Numbered from the stretch's first letter, positions 24,959-33,986 are shown. The stretch is 64,000 nucleotides of DNA from JAEUIE01 sp046350055 (GCA_046350055.1 JAXMBC010000001.1:5394001-5458000); one strand, 5' to 3'. The notes: generated by a model from the letters alone, not told the origin. Made by a program: numbers and translations.

Positions 24959-25056
24959 TGCAATACTCTTCTATTTGCATTCGATCCATTGCTGGGTTAA
25001 CATAGCGTAACCTCCGCCCCTGCCATTCACTCAATCGATGGTCTCAGGAGGTCAGC

Positions 25057-26379
25057 ATGCATTTCACACTGAACACGCTTGTGTTCAAGCCGCCTCGTCG
25101 ATACTTACTGCTCGCCCTGCTCGTTGCCTGCTCACTCGCAGTGAATACAGGCCATGCTCAACTCACTTCCACGCGAGTTGGTTCCGGGTTCACTGCCCCC
25201 GTCTTCGCCACCTATGCCCCCGGCGATGCCAACACCCTGTTTGTCGTCGAACAAGGCGGACTGGTGAAGCCACTCAATCTCACCACCGGCACGGTGGGCT
25301 CCACTTTTCTGAACCTGCCCAGTTTCGTCCCCATTACTACTGGCGGCGAACAGGGACTGCTCGGACTCGCCTTCGATCCCAATTACGCCACCAACAATCG
25401 CTTCTTCGTTTACTACAACGACAGCGCCGGCAACATCCAGATTGATCGGTTCACGACAACCGCTGGCGTTCCTGGTGCACGAACACCCATTCTCAGCATT
25501 CCACACCCGACCAATACCAACCATAATGGTGGCTGGATGGGATTCTCCCCCAGCGATGGGTTCCTCTACATCGCCACCGGGGATGGTGGCAGCGGCAATG
25601 ATCCACCCAATAATGCGCAGAACGTCAACAGCAGGCTCGGCAAGATGTTGCGTATCGATGTCAGCGGAGCAACCTACTCCATCCCCTCCTCCAACCCTTT
25701 TGCCTCTGGAGGTGGTGCAGCAGAGATCTGGGCTACCGGTTTACGCAACCCGTTCCGCAACAGCTTTGATCGAGCCAATGGCAATTTTTACATCGCTGAT
25801 GTAGGTCAGGGCGCTCGTGAGGAAATCAATTTCCAGGCAAGCGGCCTGGCAGGCGGACGCAACTACGGCTGGCGTCCCCGGGAAGGACGCATTGCCACCC
25901 CGGGCATCGGGGAACCTACACCCGCTGGTGCGATCGACCCCATCTACGACTATGACCATGGTATCGGCCAATCGGTGACTGGCGGCTATGTCTATCGTGG
26001 TACCAACTACCTCGATGGCGGCGTTCCTCTGGATGGCACCTACTTCTTTGCCGATTTCATCCAGCAGAAGATCTTCTCCTTCCGCTATACCGGCACCGAC
26101 ATCGCCACCAATGCTGCGACAGATCGAACCAGCCAGCTTCGCACTTCCACTAATGGCTTTACCATCAATGGCATCTCGTCGTTCGGGGAAGACCTGGCGG
26201 GCAATCTCTACGTGGTAGACTACGGCGGAGGCAGCGCCAACGCCGGGGAAATCTTCCTGATCCGCGGCGTCGCTGTGCCCGAACCAGCGTCCCTGGCCAT
26301 GATCGGCCTGGCCGCTTGCGGGGGCATTGGCTATTTCCGGTTCCGCCGCAGCAGCAAGCGGGATGTCGTAATCGAGTAG
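25057..26379 (+). CDS. PQQ-type sugar (glucose/sorbosone) dehydrogenase with PEP-CTERM tail
   Basis: 440 aa with AGGAGG six bases before the ATG. Signal peptide to about GHAQ, then a six-bladed propeller of the soluble glucose dehydrogenase family: GLLGLAFDPNYATN, NHNGGWMGFSPSDGFLYIATGDGG, ATGLRNPFRNSFDR, and IADVGQGAREEIN. The C terminus is VPEPASLAMIGLAACGG plus a basic tail, i.e. a PEP-CTERM sorting signal. Probably a cell-surface or extracellular sugar oxidase; cofactor and substrate are inferred from the family only. A hairpin terminator follows the stop. Confidence 0.88.
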   Translation: MHFTLNTLVFKPPRRYLLLALLVACSLAVNTGHAQLTSTRVGSGFTAPVFATYAPGDANTLFVVEQGGLVKPLNLTTGTVGSTFLNLPSFVPITTGGEQGLLGLAFDPNYATNNRFFVYYNDSAGNIQIDRFTTTAGVPGARTPILSIPHPTNTNHNGGWMGFSPSDGFLYIATGDGGSGNDPPNNAQNVNSRLGKMLRIDVSGATYSIPSSNPFASGGGAAEIWATGLRNPFRNSFDRANGNFYIADVGQGAREEINFQASGLAGGRNYGWRPREGRIATPGIGEPTPAGAIDPIYDYDHGIGQSVTGGYVYRGTNYLDGGVPLDGTYFFADFIQQKIFSFRYTGTDIATNAATDRTSQLRTSTNGFTINGISSFGEDLAGNLYVVDYGGGSANAGEIFLIRGVAVPEPASLAMIGLAACGGIGYFRFRRSSKRDVVIE

Positions 26380-26384
26380 TGTTG

Positions 26385-26416
26385 AAGCAGGTTAGAACGC
26401 CAGTTCTGACCTGCTT
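26385..26416. terminator. Bidirectional terminator hairpin
   Basis: AAGCAGGTTAGAAC at 26385-26398 pairs with GTTCTGACCTGCTT at 26403-26416 (14-bp stem with one G-U, loop GCCA). It lies between the convergent sugar dehydrogenase (ends 26379) and queC (ends 26438). Confidence 0.8.
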
Positions 26417-26437
26417 TCCTGGCTGGCCATGATGTGG

Positions 26438-27124
26438 CTAGCTCACGTACCGCGTCGCATCCTCGAGCCCCGCCTCTGCAAAACCCTTGCGGCGAATCTG
26501 GCAGCTATCGCACATCCCACATGCCCTTCCGTCGTCATCCGCCTGATAACAGCTCACGGTGAGGCGGTAATCCACACCAAGCTTCGTCCCGGCGCGAATG
26601 ATGTCCGCTTTAGTCATGGACACCAGTGGAGCCCGGATGCGAAACCTGCCTATCCCCTCGACGCCAGCCCGTGTCGCCAGGTTTGCCAGTGTCTCAAAGG
26701 CAGTCAGATACTCCTGTCTGCAATCGGGGTAGCCACTGTAATCGACCGCATTGACCCCCACGAACAGCTCAAACGCCCCTACCACCTCTGCAACACCCAG
26801 AGCCAGCGAGAGAAAAATGGTATTGCGGGCAGGAACATAGGTGATGGGGATACCCTGCCCCATCGCTTCATGACTCCTGCCAGTCGGAACCGCAGTATCG
26901 GATGTCAATGCCGAGCCTCCTATCGCTCGCAGATCAACCGCAATCGTACGGTGACTTGCAATACCTGACGCATCTGCCACGCACTTTGCAGCACGTAATT
27001 CCGCCTGGTGACGCTGGCCATAGTCAAAACTCACTGCATGACATTCGTACCCCTGGCTTTTGGCAATAGCCAGCACTGTCGCGCTATCCAGTCCGCCACT
27101 CAGCAACACTACACACTTCGACAT
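26438..27124 (-). CDS. queC: 7-cyano-7-deazaguanine synthase
   Basis: 228 aa. ATP-pyrophosphatase PP-loop at the N terminus: VVLLSGGLDSATVLAIA. Further motifs: FDYGQRHQAEL, YVPARNTIFLSLALG, and a four-Cys zinc site at the C terminus, SCYQADDDGRACGMCDSC. It converts 7-carboxy-7-deazaguanine to preQ0 in queuosine biosynthesis. No other que genes are adjacent. It diverges from the DNA methyltransferase gene. Confidence 0.96.
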   Translation of the reverse strand: MSKCVVLLSGGLDSATVLAIAKSQGYECHAVSFDYGQRHQAELRAAKCVADASGIASHRTIAVDLRAIGGSALTSDTAVPTGRSHEAMGQGIPITYVPARNTIFLSLALGVAEVVGAFELFVGVNAVDYSGYPDCRQEYLTAFETLANLATRAGVEGIGRFRIRAPLVSMTKADIIRAGTKLGVDYRLTVSCYQADDDGRACGMCDSCQIRRKGFAEAGLEDATRYVS

Positions 27125-27230
27125 GCCTCAACCCCCTCGACTTCCTACAGTTCTAAGTACACCTGCTGAAACGACTACGCCTGTGTGCCCTAGTTTGCGT
27201 GTACTTACGCTAACTATGCTGTGAGACGCC

Positions 27231-28166
27231 ATGGCCAAACGACGCACCACCACCCTGCCCCACGACACCATTCTGCATGGTGATTGCGTCCAACTCCTTG
27301 CCACGCTGCCTGCCGCTTCCATCGATCTCGTCTTCGCCGATCCGCCCTTCAACATCGGCTACGACTACGACGTGTACCACGACAAGAAGGAAGCAGAACA
27401 TTACCTCGAGTGGTCCAGGGAATGGATCTCCGGCGTGCACCGGGTACTGAAACCGTCCGGTACATTCTGGCTGGCCATCGGTGATGAGTATGCCGCTGAG
27501 TTGAAAGTACTCAGCCAGCAGCTAGGCTTCCACTGCCGGAGCTGGGTGATCTGGTACTATACCTTCGGAGTCAACTGCAAGAATAAATTCAGCCGGTCGC
27601 ATGCTCATCTCTTTCACTTCGTGAAAGACCCCAAAGTCTTTACGTTCCGGGCCGATGCACTCGAGAACCGCATCCCGTCCGCCCGGCAACTGGTCTACAA
27701 CGATACCCGGGCGAATCCCAATGGACGCCTGCCTGACGACACCTGGATCCTCCGCCCACAGGATCTCGCAGGCTGTTTTTCGAGCCAGGAAGATACCTGG
27801 TACTTCCCACGTGTCGCTGGCACCTTCAAGGAACGAGCAGGGTTTCATGGCTGCCAGATGCCCGAACAACTGTTAGGCCGCATCATCCGCCTGTGTTCTG
27901 AAGAGAACGAACTGGTGCTGGACCCCTTTGCCGGCAGTTCCACGACGCTCGTTGTTGCCAAGAAGCTGAACCGCCGCTACCTGGGTCTCGAGCTTTCCGC
28001 TGACTATGTGAAGCAAGGTCTCAGGAGACTGAACCAGGCGAGCACTGGCGATCCACTTGAAGGTGCGCCAGAACCCACCGTGAGCGCTCCTGCAACCCCC
28101 CGAATGCCAAGGCAACGGAAAAGACGTGTCCCTAAGGAAACATCGGAATCTCTCTGGAAGGAGTAG
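27231..28166 (+). CDS. Orphan DNA methyltransferase (N6-adenine or N4-cytosine)
   Basis: 311 aa. The catalytic motif IV comes first (LVFADPPFNIGYDYD), and the SAM-binding FxG motif is C-terminal (LVLDPFAGSSTTLVVAKKL), followed by RYLGLELSADYV. This order is that of beta-class DNA methyltransferases such as HinfI and CcrM types. No restriction gene is near, so it may be regulatory or protective. The C-terminal ~40 residues are Pro- and Lys/Arg-rich. Target site unknown. Confidence 0.88.
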   Translation: MAKRRTTTLPHDTILHGDCVQLLATLPAASIDLVFADPPFNIGYDYDVYHDKKEAEHYLEWSREWISGVHRVLKPSGTFWLAIGDEYAAELKVLSQQLGFHCRSWVIWYYTFGVNCKNKFSRSHAHLFHFVKDPKVFTFRADALENRIPSARQLVYNDTRANPNGRLPDDTWILRPQDLAGCFSSQEDTWYFPRVAGTFKERAGFHGCQMPEQLLGRIIRLCSEENELVLDPFAGSSTTLVVAKKLNRRYLGLELSADYVKQGLRRLNQASTGDPLEGAPEPTVSAPATPRMPRQRKRRVPKETSESLWKE

Positions 28167-28167
28167 G

Positions 28168-29199
28168 CTACCAACCCCGTGCCTTCGCCTCCCTCACGAA
28201 TGCATCCCACCCTGGCTTGTTCTTTCCCTGGTTCGTCCGTAAACCCAGAGTCGACAGATACCCCAGAAATGCGGGGCTGTGGATGCCATAGTACTTGCCG
28301 AGGTCAGCCGTTTCCTTGTCACTGATATCGCTTTGCCATGTGTAGAGCATTAACTGCACCTGCGGCCCGGTGCGATCCCACACTGCATACATCGCCTGTA
28401 TGAACTCGGCCTGATGCTGCTCGGAACTCCCGCACTGGGGTGACGACGGACAGCCAATCTCCAGGAACTGAATTGGCTTGCGGGGATATGCGCGGCACAA
28501 ATCTTCCACATCCTTCTGGAATGCAGCATTCGTCTTGACAGTGAAGTCGTCAATGAGCGGATAATACGTAGTGAGGTTCAAGTCGCTGGCATTCACCAGG
28601 CGTCTGGCCCGTTGCCGGCTCGGCCCCATCAGTCCTTGGAACGTGATCTTGGTTCCAACTAACAGAGTCGGCCGTTGCGTCTTGAGATGCTCTACTGCAT
28701 TGAGGAAGAACCGTTCGTACTCAACCCATGCCTGGACGTCCGTCCCCAATTTGATGTCAATCTCGTTGCCTATTGCAAAACATACCAAGTTCACTTTTTC
28801 CCACTTCTGCAGAAGATGCGTACATAGCTTGTTGAACCGTTCGATGACCACAGGGTCATCCCATCGTTTGCCTTTCAGATCAGCAGGCATCCGTATTGGA
28901 TTGCTATCAATGGTCTTGATGTCGAACGCCACACGAATACCAAGCTGAGGATAAAACTTCGCCACCACGTCAACAAATTGATCGTTGAACTGCCCGGGCT
29001 TCGGCTCCAGGTCGTCCCACGCCAGCGACAGGCCGAGCACCTGCACACCGGCCTTCCTGGCCAGGGTATAGGCTCCCAGCCACTGCTCCCCGGCTGCTTC
29101 CTTGACCGACATGCCCAGGAGCCGTTTCTCTTTCGGCTTCGCGTCCTGGGCCAGGATCATCACAGGGAACAGCATTCCTACCAGCAGTATGCGTGTCAT
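28168..29199 (-). CDS. Exported glycoside-hydrolase-like TIM-barrel protein
   Basis: 343 aa from the ATG at 29199 (MTRILLVGMLFPV), with a signal peptide ending near ILAQ. A TIM barrel of the cellulase type is suggested by GVQVLGLSLAWDDLEPKPGQF, CFAIGNEIDIKL (Asn-Glu pair, likely acid/base) and IQFLEIGCPSSPQCGS (second Glu, likely nucleophile). Substrate unknown. It converges with the DNA methyltransferase gene across 1 bp. Confidence 0.7.
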   Translation of the reverse strand: MTRILLVGMLFPVMILAQDAKPKEKRLLGMSVKEAAGEQWLGAYTLARKAGVQVLGLSLAWDDLEPKPGQFNDQFVDVVAKFYPQLGIRVAFDIKTIDSNPIRMPADLKGKRWDDPVVIERFNKLCTHLLQKWEKVNLVCFAIGNEIDIKLGTDVQAWVEYERFFLNAVEHLKTQRPTLLVGTKITFQGLMGPSRQRARRLVNASDLNLTTYYPLIDDFTVKTNAAFQKDVEDLCRAYPRKPIQFLEIGCPSSPQCGSSEQHQAEFIQAMYAVWDRTGPQVQLMLYTWQSDISDKETADLGKYYGIHSPAFLGYLSTLGLRTNQGKNKPGWDAFVREAKARGW

Positions 29200-29346
29200 G
29201 GCCCATCTCAAAGAGTGCGTTGCCGTTGTTACCCGGCTATCACCGTGTTTGTTTCATCATCATGAAGGCCATTCCCCTTGCATGCTATCTCATCCTGTGG
29301 CAACATGTGATCCACCTGATCTCTCCGTTTTTTCTGGAGCCTTGTG

Positions 29347-29892
29347 ATGTCTCTCCATCGTCGTCTTGCACTGATCGCCTTGCTCGCTGTTTCGCTCACG
29401 CCTCTCGCTGCCGATGATACGTATCGTCTTGATGGCCGCAACACCAAGATCGGTTTCACTGGCACCAAAAAAGATGGCAAGCACGACGGTGGTTTCAAGG
29501 AACTGAAGGGCACTATCACGGTCAAAGGAAATGATGTCACCACCGCCCAGTTCAAGGTTGATATCGATCTCAATTCGATGTTCACCGACAATGCCCAGCT
29601 GACGAACCACCTGAAGAGCCCCGACTTCTTCAATGTCCGGAAGAACCCCAAGGCCAATTTCACCTCAACCAAAGTGGTTAAAAACGGCAGCAAAGTGGAA
29701 GTCCATGGCAAACTGACATTGAACGGCACGGTCAAGGAGATCGTCATCCCCTGCACTCTCGAAGTAAGCGGCCCGGGCATCAGCATGGAAAGCAGCTTTG
29801 AAATCAATCGCCACGACTGGAAAATCAGCTACGGTGGCAAGAATATCGATGAGAAGGTCAAACTCACCCTCGAAGTGGCGGCACAGAAGTAA
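29347..29892 (+). CDS. YceI family exported protein
   Basis: 181 aa from the ATG at 29347 (a GTG three bases upstream is possible). Signal peptide to about PLAA, then the YceI lipocalin-like barrel: YRLDGRNTKIGFTGTKKDGKHDGGFKELKG is the recognisable start, with AQFKVDIDLNSMFTDN, LTNHLKSPDFFNVRKNP, GKLTLNGTVKEIVIPC and DWKISYGG. These periplasmic proteins bind polyisoprenoids or similar lipids. A terminator follows directly. Confidence 0.92.
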   Translation: MSLHRRLALIALLAVSLTPLAADDTYRLDGRNTKIGFTGTKKDGKHDGGFKELKGTITVKGNDVTTAQFKVDIDLNSMFTDNAQLTNHLKSPDFFNVRKNPKANFTSTKVVKNGSKVEVHGKLTLNGTVKEIVIPCTLEVSGPGISMESSFEINRHDWKISYGGKNIDEKVKLTLEVAAQK

Positions 29893-29912
29893 GGCTACTC
29901 CCGAATCGGTAA

Positions 29913-29939
29913 CAGGGGGCACACAGTTCGTGCCCCCTG
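29913..29939 (+). terminator. Intrinsic terminator after the YceI gene
   Basis: CAGGGGGCAC (29913-29922) and GTGCCCCCTG (29930-29939) form a 10-bp GC-rich stem with a 7-nt loop, followed by CTTTGTTT. Confidence 0.85.
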
Positions 29940-29978
29940 CTTTGTTTCCTGAACCCTGTTGTTGACCTGACACGTACG

Positions 29979-30782
29979 ATGCCTCTTCCTCCACCAGCGA
30001 TTATCGTCGATCTCCTCAAGAACATCCTGGCGCCGTGCCTTATTGCTTCGTTCTTTGCAGCCTGGTTCCTGCTCCCTCGCCGAGGCGCAGGCCTGGCCGT
30101 TTGCCTGGGCTTCCTCCCTGCCATTTATCTGGCGGAATTGCTCCCCTGGTGGGATAGCGAAACAAGCCTGGGCTTGTGGTGTGCTGCGATGCTGCTCAGT
30201 CAGTTCACAGCATGGCTGGATACAACGCGTCCTCTTTCCCGGATACTCGGCATGCTCTGGATCGGCCTGCTGACAGGCATTCTCGTTCATTTTGAACAAC
30301 TCGGCTGGAATCTCACGCTAGGCTCTGCACTGATGGCGATGCTCTGCTTCCTCAGCCTTACCCAGGGCGAAAGTTTGCTGCCACGCTGGCTACTCGTTTC
30401 CCTCGTGCTGGCTACCGGGCTCGCTGGCAGCGTGGTTTGCATTCATGCCCACTCAGCCCGCATGTCAGACTTGTGCATGATGTGGGTTGCCAGCATGCTC
30501 GGCCTGCTTCTGATGCTCCGCTGGCGTCCCGGACGGCTCCACGGCCTCGCTGGGCTGTGTTCGCTCTTCTTTCCGTTTCTGTTGCTCTACACCCAGCAAA
30601 ACACATTCAGCGAATTGCCTGTCTGGACTTTTGTCTGCCTGGCTGCTGCCCCGCTGGTCTGCCTGCTGAGTTACCTGTATGCAAGAATACCATCCAGGCT
30701 CATCACGCTACTCTGGCTCATTCTGCTCGCCCTGGCAGCAGGCATCGCCCTGAAGTACGAAACCATCGCCAACATCAACTGA
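29979..30782 (+). CDS. Polytopic membrane protein of unknown function
   Basis: 267 aa, almost wholly hydrophobic with about eight predicted membrane segments and few charged residues. Notable: a LLPRRGAGLAVCLGFLPAIYL region early and LLSYLYARIPSRLITLLWLI near the end. No motif is recognisable. It converges with the glycosyltransferase gene with no gap, so the two genes may share a transcription end. Confidence 0.65.
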   Translation: MPLPPPAIIVDLLKNILAPCLIASFFAAWFLLPRRGAGLAVCLGFLPAIYLAELLPWWDSETSLGLWCAAMLLSQFTAWLDTTRPLSRILGMLWIGLLTGILVHFEQLGWNLTLGSALMAMLCFLSLTQGESLLPRWLLVSLVLATGLAGSVVCIHAHSARMSDLCMMWVASMLGLLLMLRWRPGRLHGLAGLCSLFFPFLLLYTQQNTFSELPVWTFVCLAAAPLVCLLSYLYARIPSRLITLLWLILLALAAGIALKYETIANIN

Positions 30783-31553
30783 TCACCGCAATTTTTCCGG
30801 CGTGAACATCGCAGCCAGGCTCAACTGCAACAGCACACCCAGCGACCGAACCATCTCTTTCACGTTCGCCTTCGATGCACCAATCTGTCGATCTACAAAC
30901 ACAATCGGCGTTTCTTTGACGCGTCCACCGGCATGGATGCAGCGAAACAGCATCTCTTCCTGGAATGAGTAGCCTTTGGACCAGAGTTGATCGAGAGGCA
31001 ACTGCCTGAGCAGGCTCGTGCGGTAGCAACGAAAGCCGCCGCTGGCATCACGCGCGGGGATTCCCATGCAGATTCGCGTGAAGGCATTGACCGACCGACT
31101 GATGAGCAAGCGTTTCCATGGCCAGTTGACTACCCCGCCCCCCGGGATATAGCGGGAGCCGATCATGACATCGCATTTCTCGGGAAGCGTCGTCAGGGCT
31201 GGCAGATATTTCGGATCATGACTCATGTCCGCATCCATGCTGACAAACCGCTGATAGCCGTGATCGATGGCGTGCTTCATCCCGGCCACGATGGCCGAGC
31301 CGAGTCCCAGTTTCCCGGTACGATGTTTCACACAGATGCGCGGATCACGGGCAGCCAGTTCGTCGGCCAGTGCCCCCGTCCCATCCGGAGAATTGTCATC
31401 CACGATCAGCAGGTGAGTGTGAGGCACCTGGGCCAGAATCAGGCGAACCAGTTCGGCCAGGTTCTCCTTTTCGTTGTAGGTGGCAATGCTGATCAGCAAT
31501 CCATCGGGACCTGTTGCGCTCCTCGGAATATCTGCTTGGGTTTGCGGTATCAT
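30783..31553 (-). CDS. Family 2 glycosyltransferase, polyprenol-phosphate mannosyltransferase-like
   Basis: 256 aa from the ATG at 31553 (MIPQTQADIPRS); the longer frame to 31847 overlaps the divergent zinc-ribbon gene. GT-A motifs: LISIATYNEKENLAELV, LLIVDDNSPDGTG, and FVSMDADMSHDPKYLP (DxD), then VMIGSRYIPGGGVVNWPWKR, the DPM1-type signature. It likely transfers a sugar from GDP- or UDP-sugar to polyprenyl phosphate. It lacks the C-terminal membrane domain of larger homologues. Confidence 0.88.
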   Translation of the reverse strand: MIPQTQADIPRSATGPDGLLISIATYNEKENLAELVRLILAQVPHTHLLIVDDNSPDGTGALADELAARDPRICVKHRTGKLGLGSAIVAGMKHAIDHGYQRFVSMDADMSHDPKYLPALTTLPEKCDVMIGSRYIPGGGVVNWPWKRLLISRSVNAFTRICMGIPARDASGGFRCYRTSLLRQLPLDQLWSKGYSFQEEMLFRCIHAGGRVKETPIVFVDRQIGASKANVKEMVRSLGVLLQLSLAAMFTPEKLR

Positions 31554-31641
31554 TACGGTAGAGTATAGGAACACTGGCAGGCACCATGCCCGCTGGTTGA
31601 GCCTACAACCATACCTTACGAATTGCCCCTGATACACCACT

Positions 31642-32337
31642 ATGGCCGGAACGCTGACGATAACCTGTGGCGAATGTAAAAAGGTGATGCAAGTACCCGA
31701 AGTACTGGCAGGAAAGCGCATCCGCTGCCGGGGCTGCAATGCCACGCTGACCGTGAAGAAACCGGCTCCTCCGAAAGCCGCAGTGCCTGCCAAGACGGCA
31801 CAGGCAGCCAAACCTGCCAACAGCCAGATGGACGATGAATGGGCCAAAGCTACTGCCTATGGCATCGAAAAGCCTGACGATGTTCCCCGTTGTGCGTTTT
31901 GTGCCAATGACCTGGAAGAAGGCCAGGTGGTCTGTCTCAAGTGCGGCTACAACATGCAGACCCGCACTCGCTACAACACCAAAGTCGTCCACGTTCAAAC
32001 GGGTGGTGACTACTTCCTCTGGCACCTGCCAGCCGGCCTGTGCACGCTCGTTATCATGGCTTGCATAGCGTTTCTCGTCATCATCTGGACCGAGACGCCA
32101 GATCTGGGCGATATCGGTGAGTACATTCAGAAATGGCGATGGGGTGCCGTTTACACCAGCTGTTTCCTGGCCTTCATCATCTTCAGCTGCTCCCGCTTTG
32201 CCATCAACCGGTTCATCTACCATCCACATCCTCCTGAAATTGAAAAGTACGAGCATGATCAGGACGACGATGATGATGACGACGATATAGAGGAGGAGGA
32301 TGAAGACGACGATGAAGAAGATGAGGACGACGATTAG
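31642..32337 (+). CDS. Zinc-ribbon membrane protein with acidic tail
   Basis: 231 aa. Two zinc ribbons: TCGECKKVMQVPEV...RCRGCNATL at the N terminus and CAFCANDLEEGQVVCLKCGYN at about residues 85-105. Two membrane helices follow (CTLVIMACIAFLVIIW and FLAFIIFSCSRF). The last ~35 residues are almost pure Asp/Glu, a strongly anionic tail. The MJ0042 ribbon plus membrane layout is common in planctomycetes. Function unknown. Confidence 0.75.
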   Translation: MAGTLTITCGECKKVMQVPEVLAGKRIRCRGCNATLTVKKPAPPKAAVPAKTAQAAKPANSQMDDEWAKATAYGIEKPDDVPRCAFCANDLEEGQVVCLKCGYNMQTRTRYNTKVVHVQTGGDYFLWHLPAGLCTLVIMACIAFLVIIWTETPDLGDIGEYIQKWRWGAVYTSCFLAFIIFSCSRFAINRFIYHPHPPEIEKYEHDQDDDDDDDDIEEEDEDDDEEDEDDD

Positions 32338-32391
32338 CCTTCGTCATGGCCGGTCTTCCGACCGTGCCACCTCGATCGACCGACGGTCTTC

Positions 32392-32721
32392 ATGATCACG
32401 CGAATGACTGCACAGCAATTTCGCAAACTGGCCCTCAGCTTCCCCGATGTTGTTGAATCCTCCCATATGAAGCACCCCGACTTCCGCATCGGGGGCAAGA
32501 TCTTCGCTACTCTGTCCGAAGACAACACCTGGGCCATGGTCAAACTCAGCCCTGCCCAACAGGCAGACGTCGTCGAACAATTTCCCACGATGTTCGAAGC
32601 TTTCGACAACGCCTGGGGCCGACAGGGCTGTACCAAAGTCCTGCTTAAAACTGCCAGGATCACAAACGTGATGGCTGCACTCCGGGACGCCTGGACACTG
32701 CGGCAAACTAACAAGAAGTAG
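32392..32721 (+). CDS. MmcQ/YjbR family protein
   Basis: 109 aa. Family features: FRKLALSFPDVVESSHMKHPDFRIGGKIFATL, then the Trp in NTWAMVKLSP, and a C-terminal helix with WGRQGCTKVLL. YjbR proteins have a CyaY-like fold and are thought to bind DNA; the function is not settled. The ATG at 32392 has no strong upstream ribosome site, and the in-frame ATG at 32404 is an alternative. Confidence 0.85.
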   Translation: MITRMTAQQFRKLALSFPDVVESSHMKHPDFRIGGKIFATLSEDNTWAMVKLSPAQQADVVEQFPTMFEAFDNAWGRQGCTKVLLKTARITNVMAALRDAWTLRQTNKK

Positions 32722-32723
32722 AA

Positions 32724-33161
32724 TCACTCATGGCGCACCGTTTCACTCTTGAGGGTGAATGGCTGGGATGCTTCCTTGGTAGCAAAGAAGGTAAGCCGCA
32801 CCCGAATAGGTTCTCTATCGACAAGATGTGTCATCACGGTAAACGTCGCCTTCGCTCCGGCTGGTAATTCCACTCGTGTGATTCCCACACCGCATCGACC
32901 ATCAAAATCGGTCCTCCACTCCCCCTGGCGGAACCGTTCGATGTGGCTGATGGGAGATATCTTCCCGGCTGGTAGCGGAGTTTGAAAGTAAGTCGGGCCA
33001 TAACCCTGGAAATACCACATCGCTTTCGTCGGGTTCGTTACTTGAAACACCAACGCACCCTGCGGCGTACTGGATAATAGCCTGACCGTCGGCAGCAAGT
33101 GGGAAGTGGCACAGCATTGTTGCTGTAACAGCCCGCTCCAAAGTAACAATGCAATTGCCAC
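32724..33161 (-). CDS. Hypothetical exported protein
   Basis: 145 aa. The N terminus is hydrophobic (MAIALLLWSGLLQQQCC) and may be a signal or lipoprotein-like leader; the CC pair could hold a lipid-modified Cys. The rest looks like an immunoglobulin-like beta domain (GALVFQVTNPTKAMWYFQGYGP, VELPAGAKATFTVMTH). No function is recognised. It converges with the YjbR gene, 2 bp away. Confidence 0.55.
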   Translation of the reverse strand: MAIALLLWSGLLQQQCCATSHLLPTVRLLSSTPQGALVFQVTNPTKAMWYFQGYGPTYFQTPLPAGKISPISHIERFRQGEWRTDFDGRCGVGITRVELPAGAKATFTVMTHLVDREPIRVRLTFFATKEASQPFTLKSETVRHE

Positions 33162-33238
33162 GACTGCTCTCCGACATCATCAACAACTAAATGACGATGC
33201 AGGCAGTCTCCCGGATTGTTTAGATAATCAGAGATCCA

Positions 33239-33901
33239 CTAAGCACTCAACAGCAGGACCAGAAGCATCGGCCAGCCCACATATTTCTCCGCACGCGGAT
33301 ACAATTTCGCAAACGCCGCATCGGGCGACTGCTCTAACAACTCCCTGATCCGCCACCCCGCATCCAGAGCCGCAAGTACCATCTCGCCATAACTGTGATC
33401 GATACTCCCAGGCTGCACCACCGCTCCCGTCTCCGGATCGGTAAACCGTGCCTGGCTGCCGCGCAGGAACATCGCCGGGTGCAGCGTCGAGAGCACCGCC
33501 CTGCCCCCAGGCTGCACAACTCGTCGCAGTTCAGCGAAAAAGTGAGACAAATCTGTCACATGTTCAAGCACCAAGCCGCTCACCGCCAGGTTGAATGCAC
33601 CATCCGTCAACGGCCAGCGCTGATGCAGATCATGAACGTGAAATGCCACCTGCTCCAATCCCGGCTTCTGCCTAGCCGCTGCCAGCATGCCTTCCGAGAA
33701 ATCCATAGCGGTCACCTGCGCTCCCGCTGCCGCCAGCCACTGTGAATGCCGGCCCGTCCCACATCCGACGTCCAGCACTCGCAAGCCATGCACGTTACCC
33801 ACCGCCCGTTGCACCACGGGTTCCTCCAGCGCCGGCAGCGGATTGCCGTCGTGATCGTACACAGTTGCCCAGCGGTTGTAACCTTGGCGAACTGAGTCCA
33901 T
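33239..33901 (-). CDS. Class I SAM-dependent methyltransferase
   Basis: 220 aa. Motif I is LRVLDVGCGTGRHSQWLAA, motif II GAQVTAMDFSEGMLAAA, and later FNLAVSGLVLEHVTDL and VQPGGRAVLSTLHP. The N terminus VRQGYNRWATVYDHDGNPLPALEEP is shared with small-molecule methyltransferases of the UbiE/BioC-like group. Substrate unknown. A C-terminal hydrophobic stretch (WPMLLVLLLSA) is unusual and may be a membrane anchor. Confidence 0.83.
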   Translation of the reverse strand: MDSVRQGYNRWATVYDHDGNPLPALEEPVVQRAVGNVHGLRVLDVGCGTGRHSQWLAAAGAQVTAMDFSEGMLAAARQKPGLEQVAFHVHDLHQRWPLTDGAFNLAVSGLVLEHVTDLSHFFAELRRVVQPGGRAVLSTLHPAMFLRGSQARFTDPETGAVVQPGSIDHSYGEMVLAALDAGWRIRELLEQSPDAAFAKLYPRAEKYVGWPMLLVLLLSA

Positions 33902-33986
33902 CTGACACCTTGTCTGAGCGATTCGCTAGTTGATTGCAATGGTATTCTGATGAGCGAAAGGTAGAATGCAAGCAGGAGGGTATGCA

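Larger units (their letters stand above)
24385..25056. other. Unusually long intergenic region with promoter-like and terminator-like signals
   Basis: 672 bp between the divergent HEAT-protein and sugar-dehydrogenase genes. The first ~150 bp must hold the HEAT gene promoter. A TTGACA box lies at 24696 and a 15-bp-stem hairpin at 24912-24942, bracketing a GC-rich ~190-nt stretch. That stretch has a 66-codon frame (GTG 24758 to TAA 24958) with no recognisable homology. It matches none of the conserved cores I know for SRP RNA, tmRNA, RNase P RNA or common riboswitches. Confidence 0.5.

Noticed and set aside
31554..31847. N-terminal extension of the glycosyltransferase frame
   Set aside because: It runs antisense through the zinc-ribbon gene and lacks GT2 sequence.
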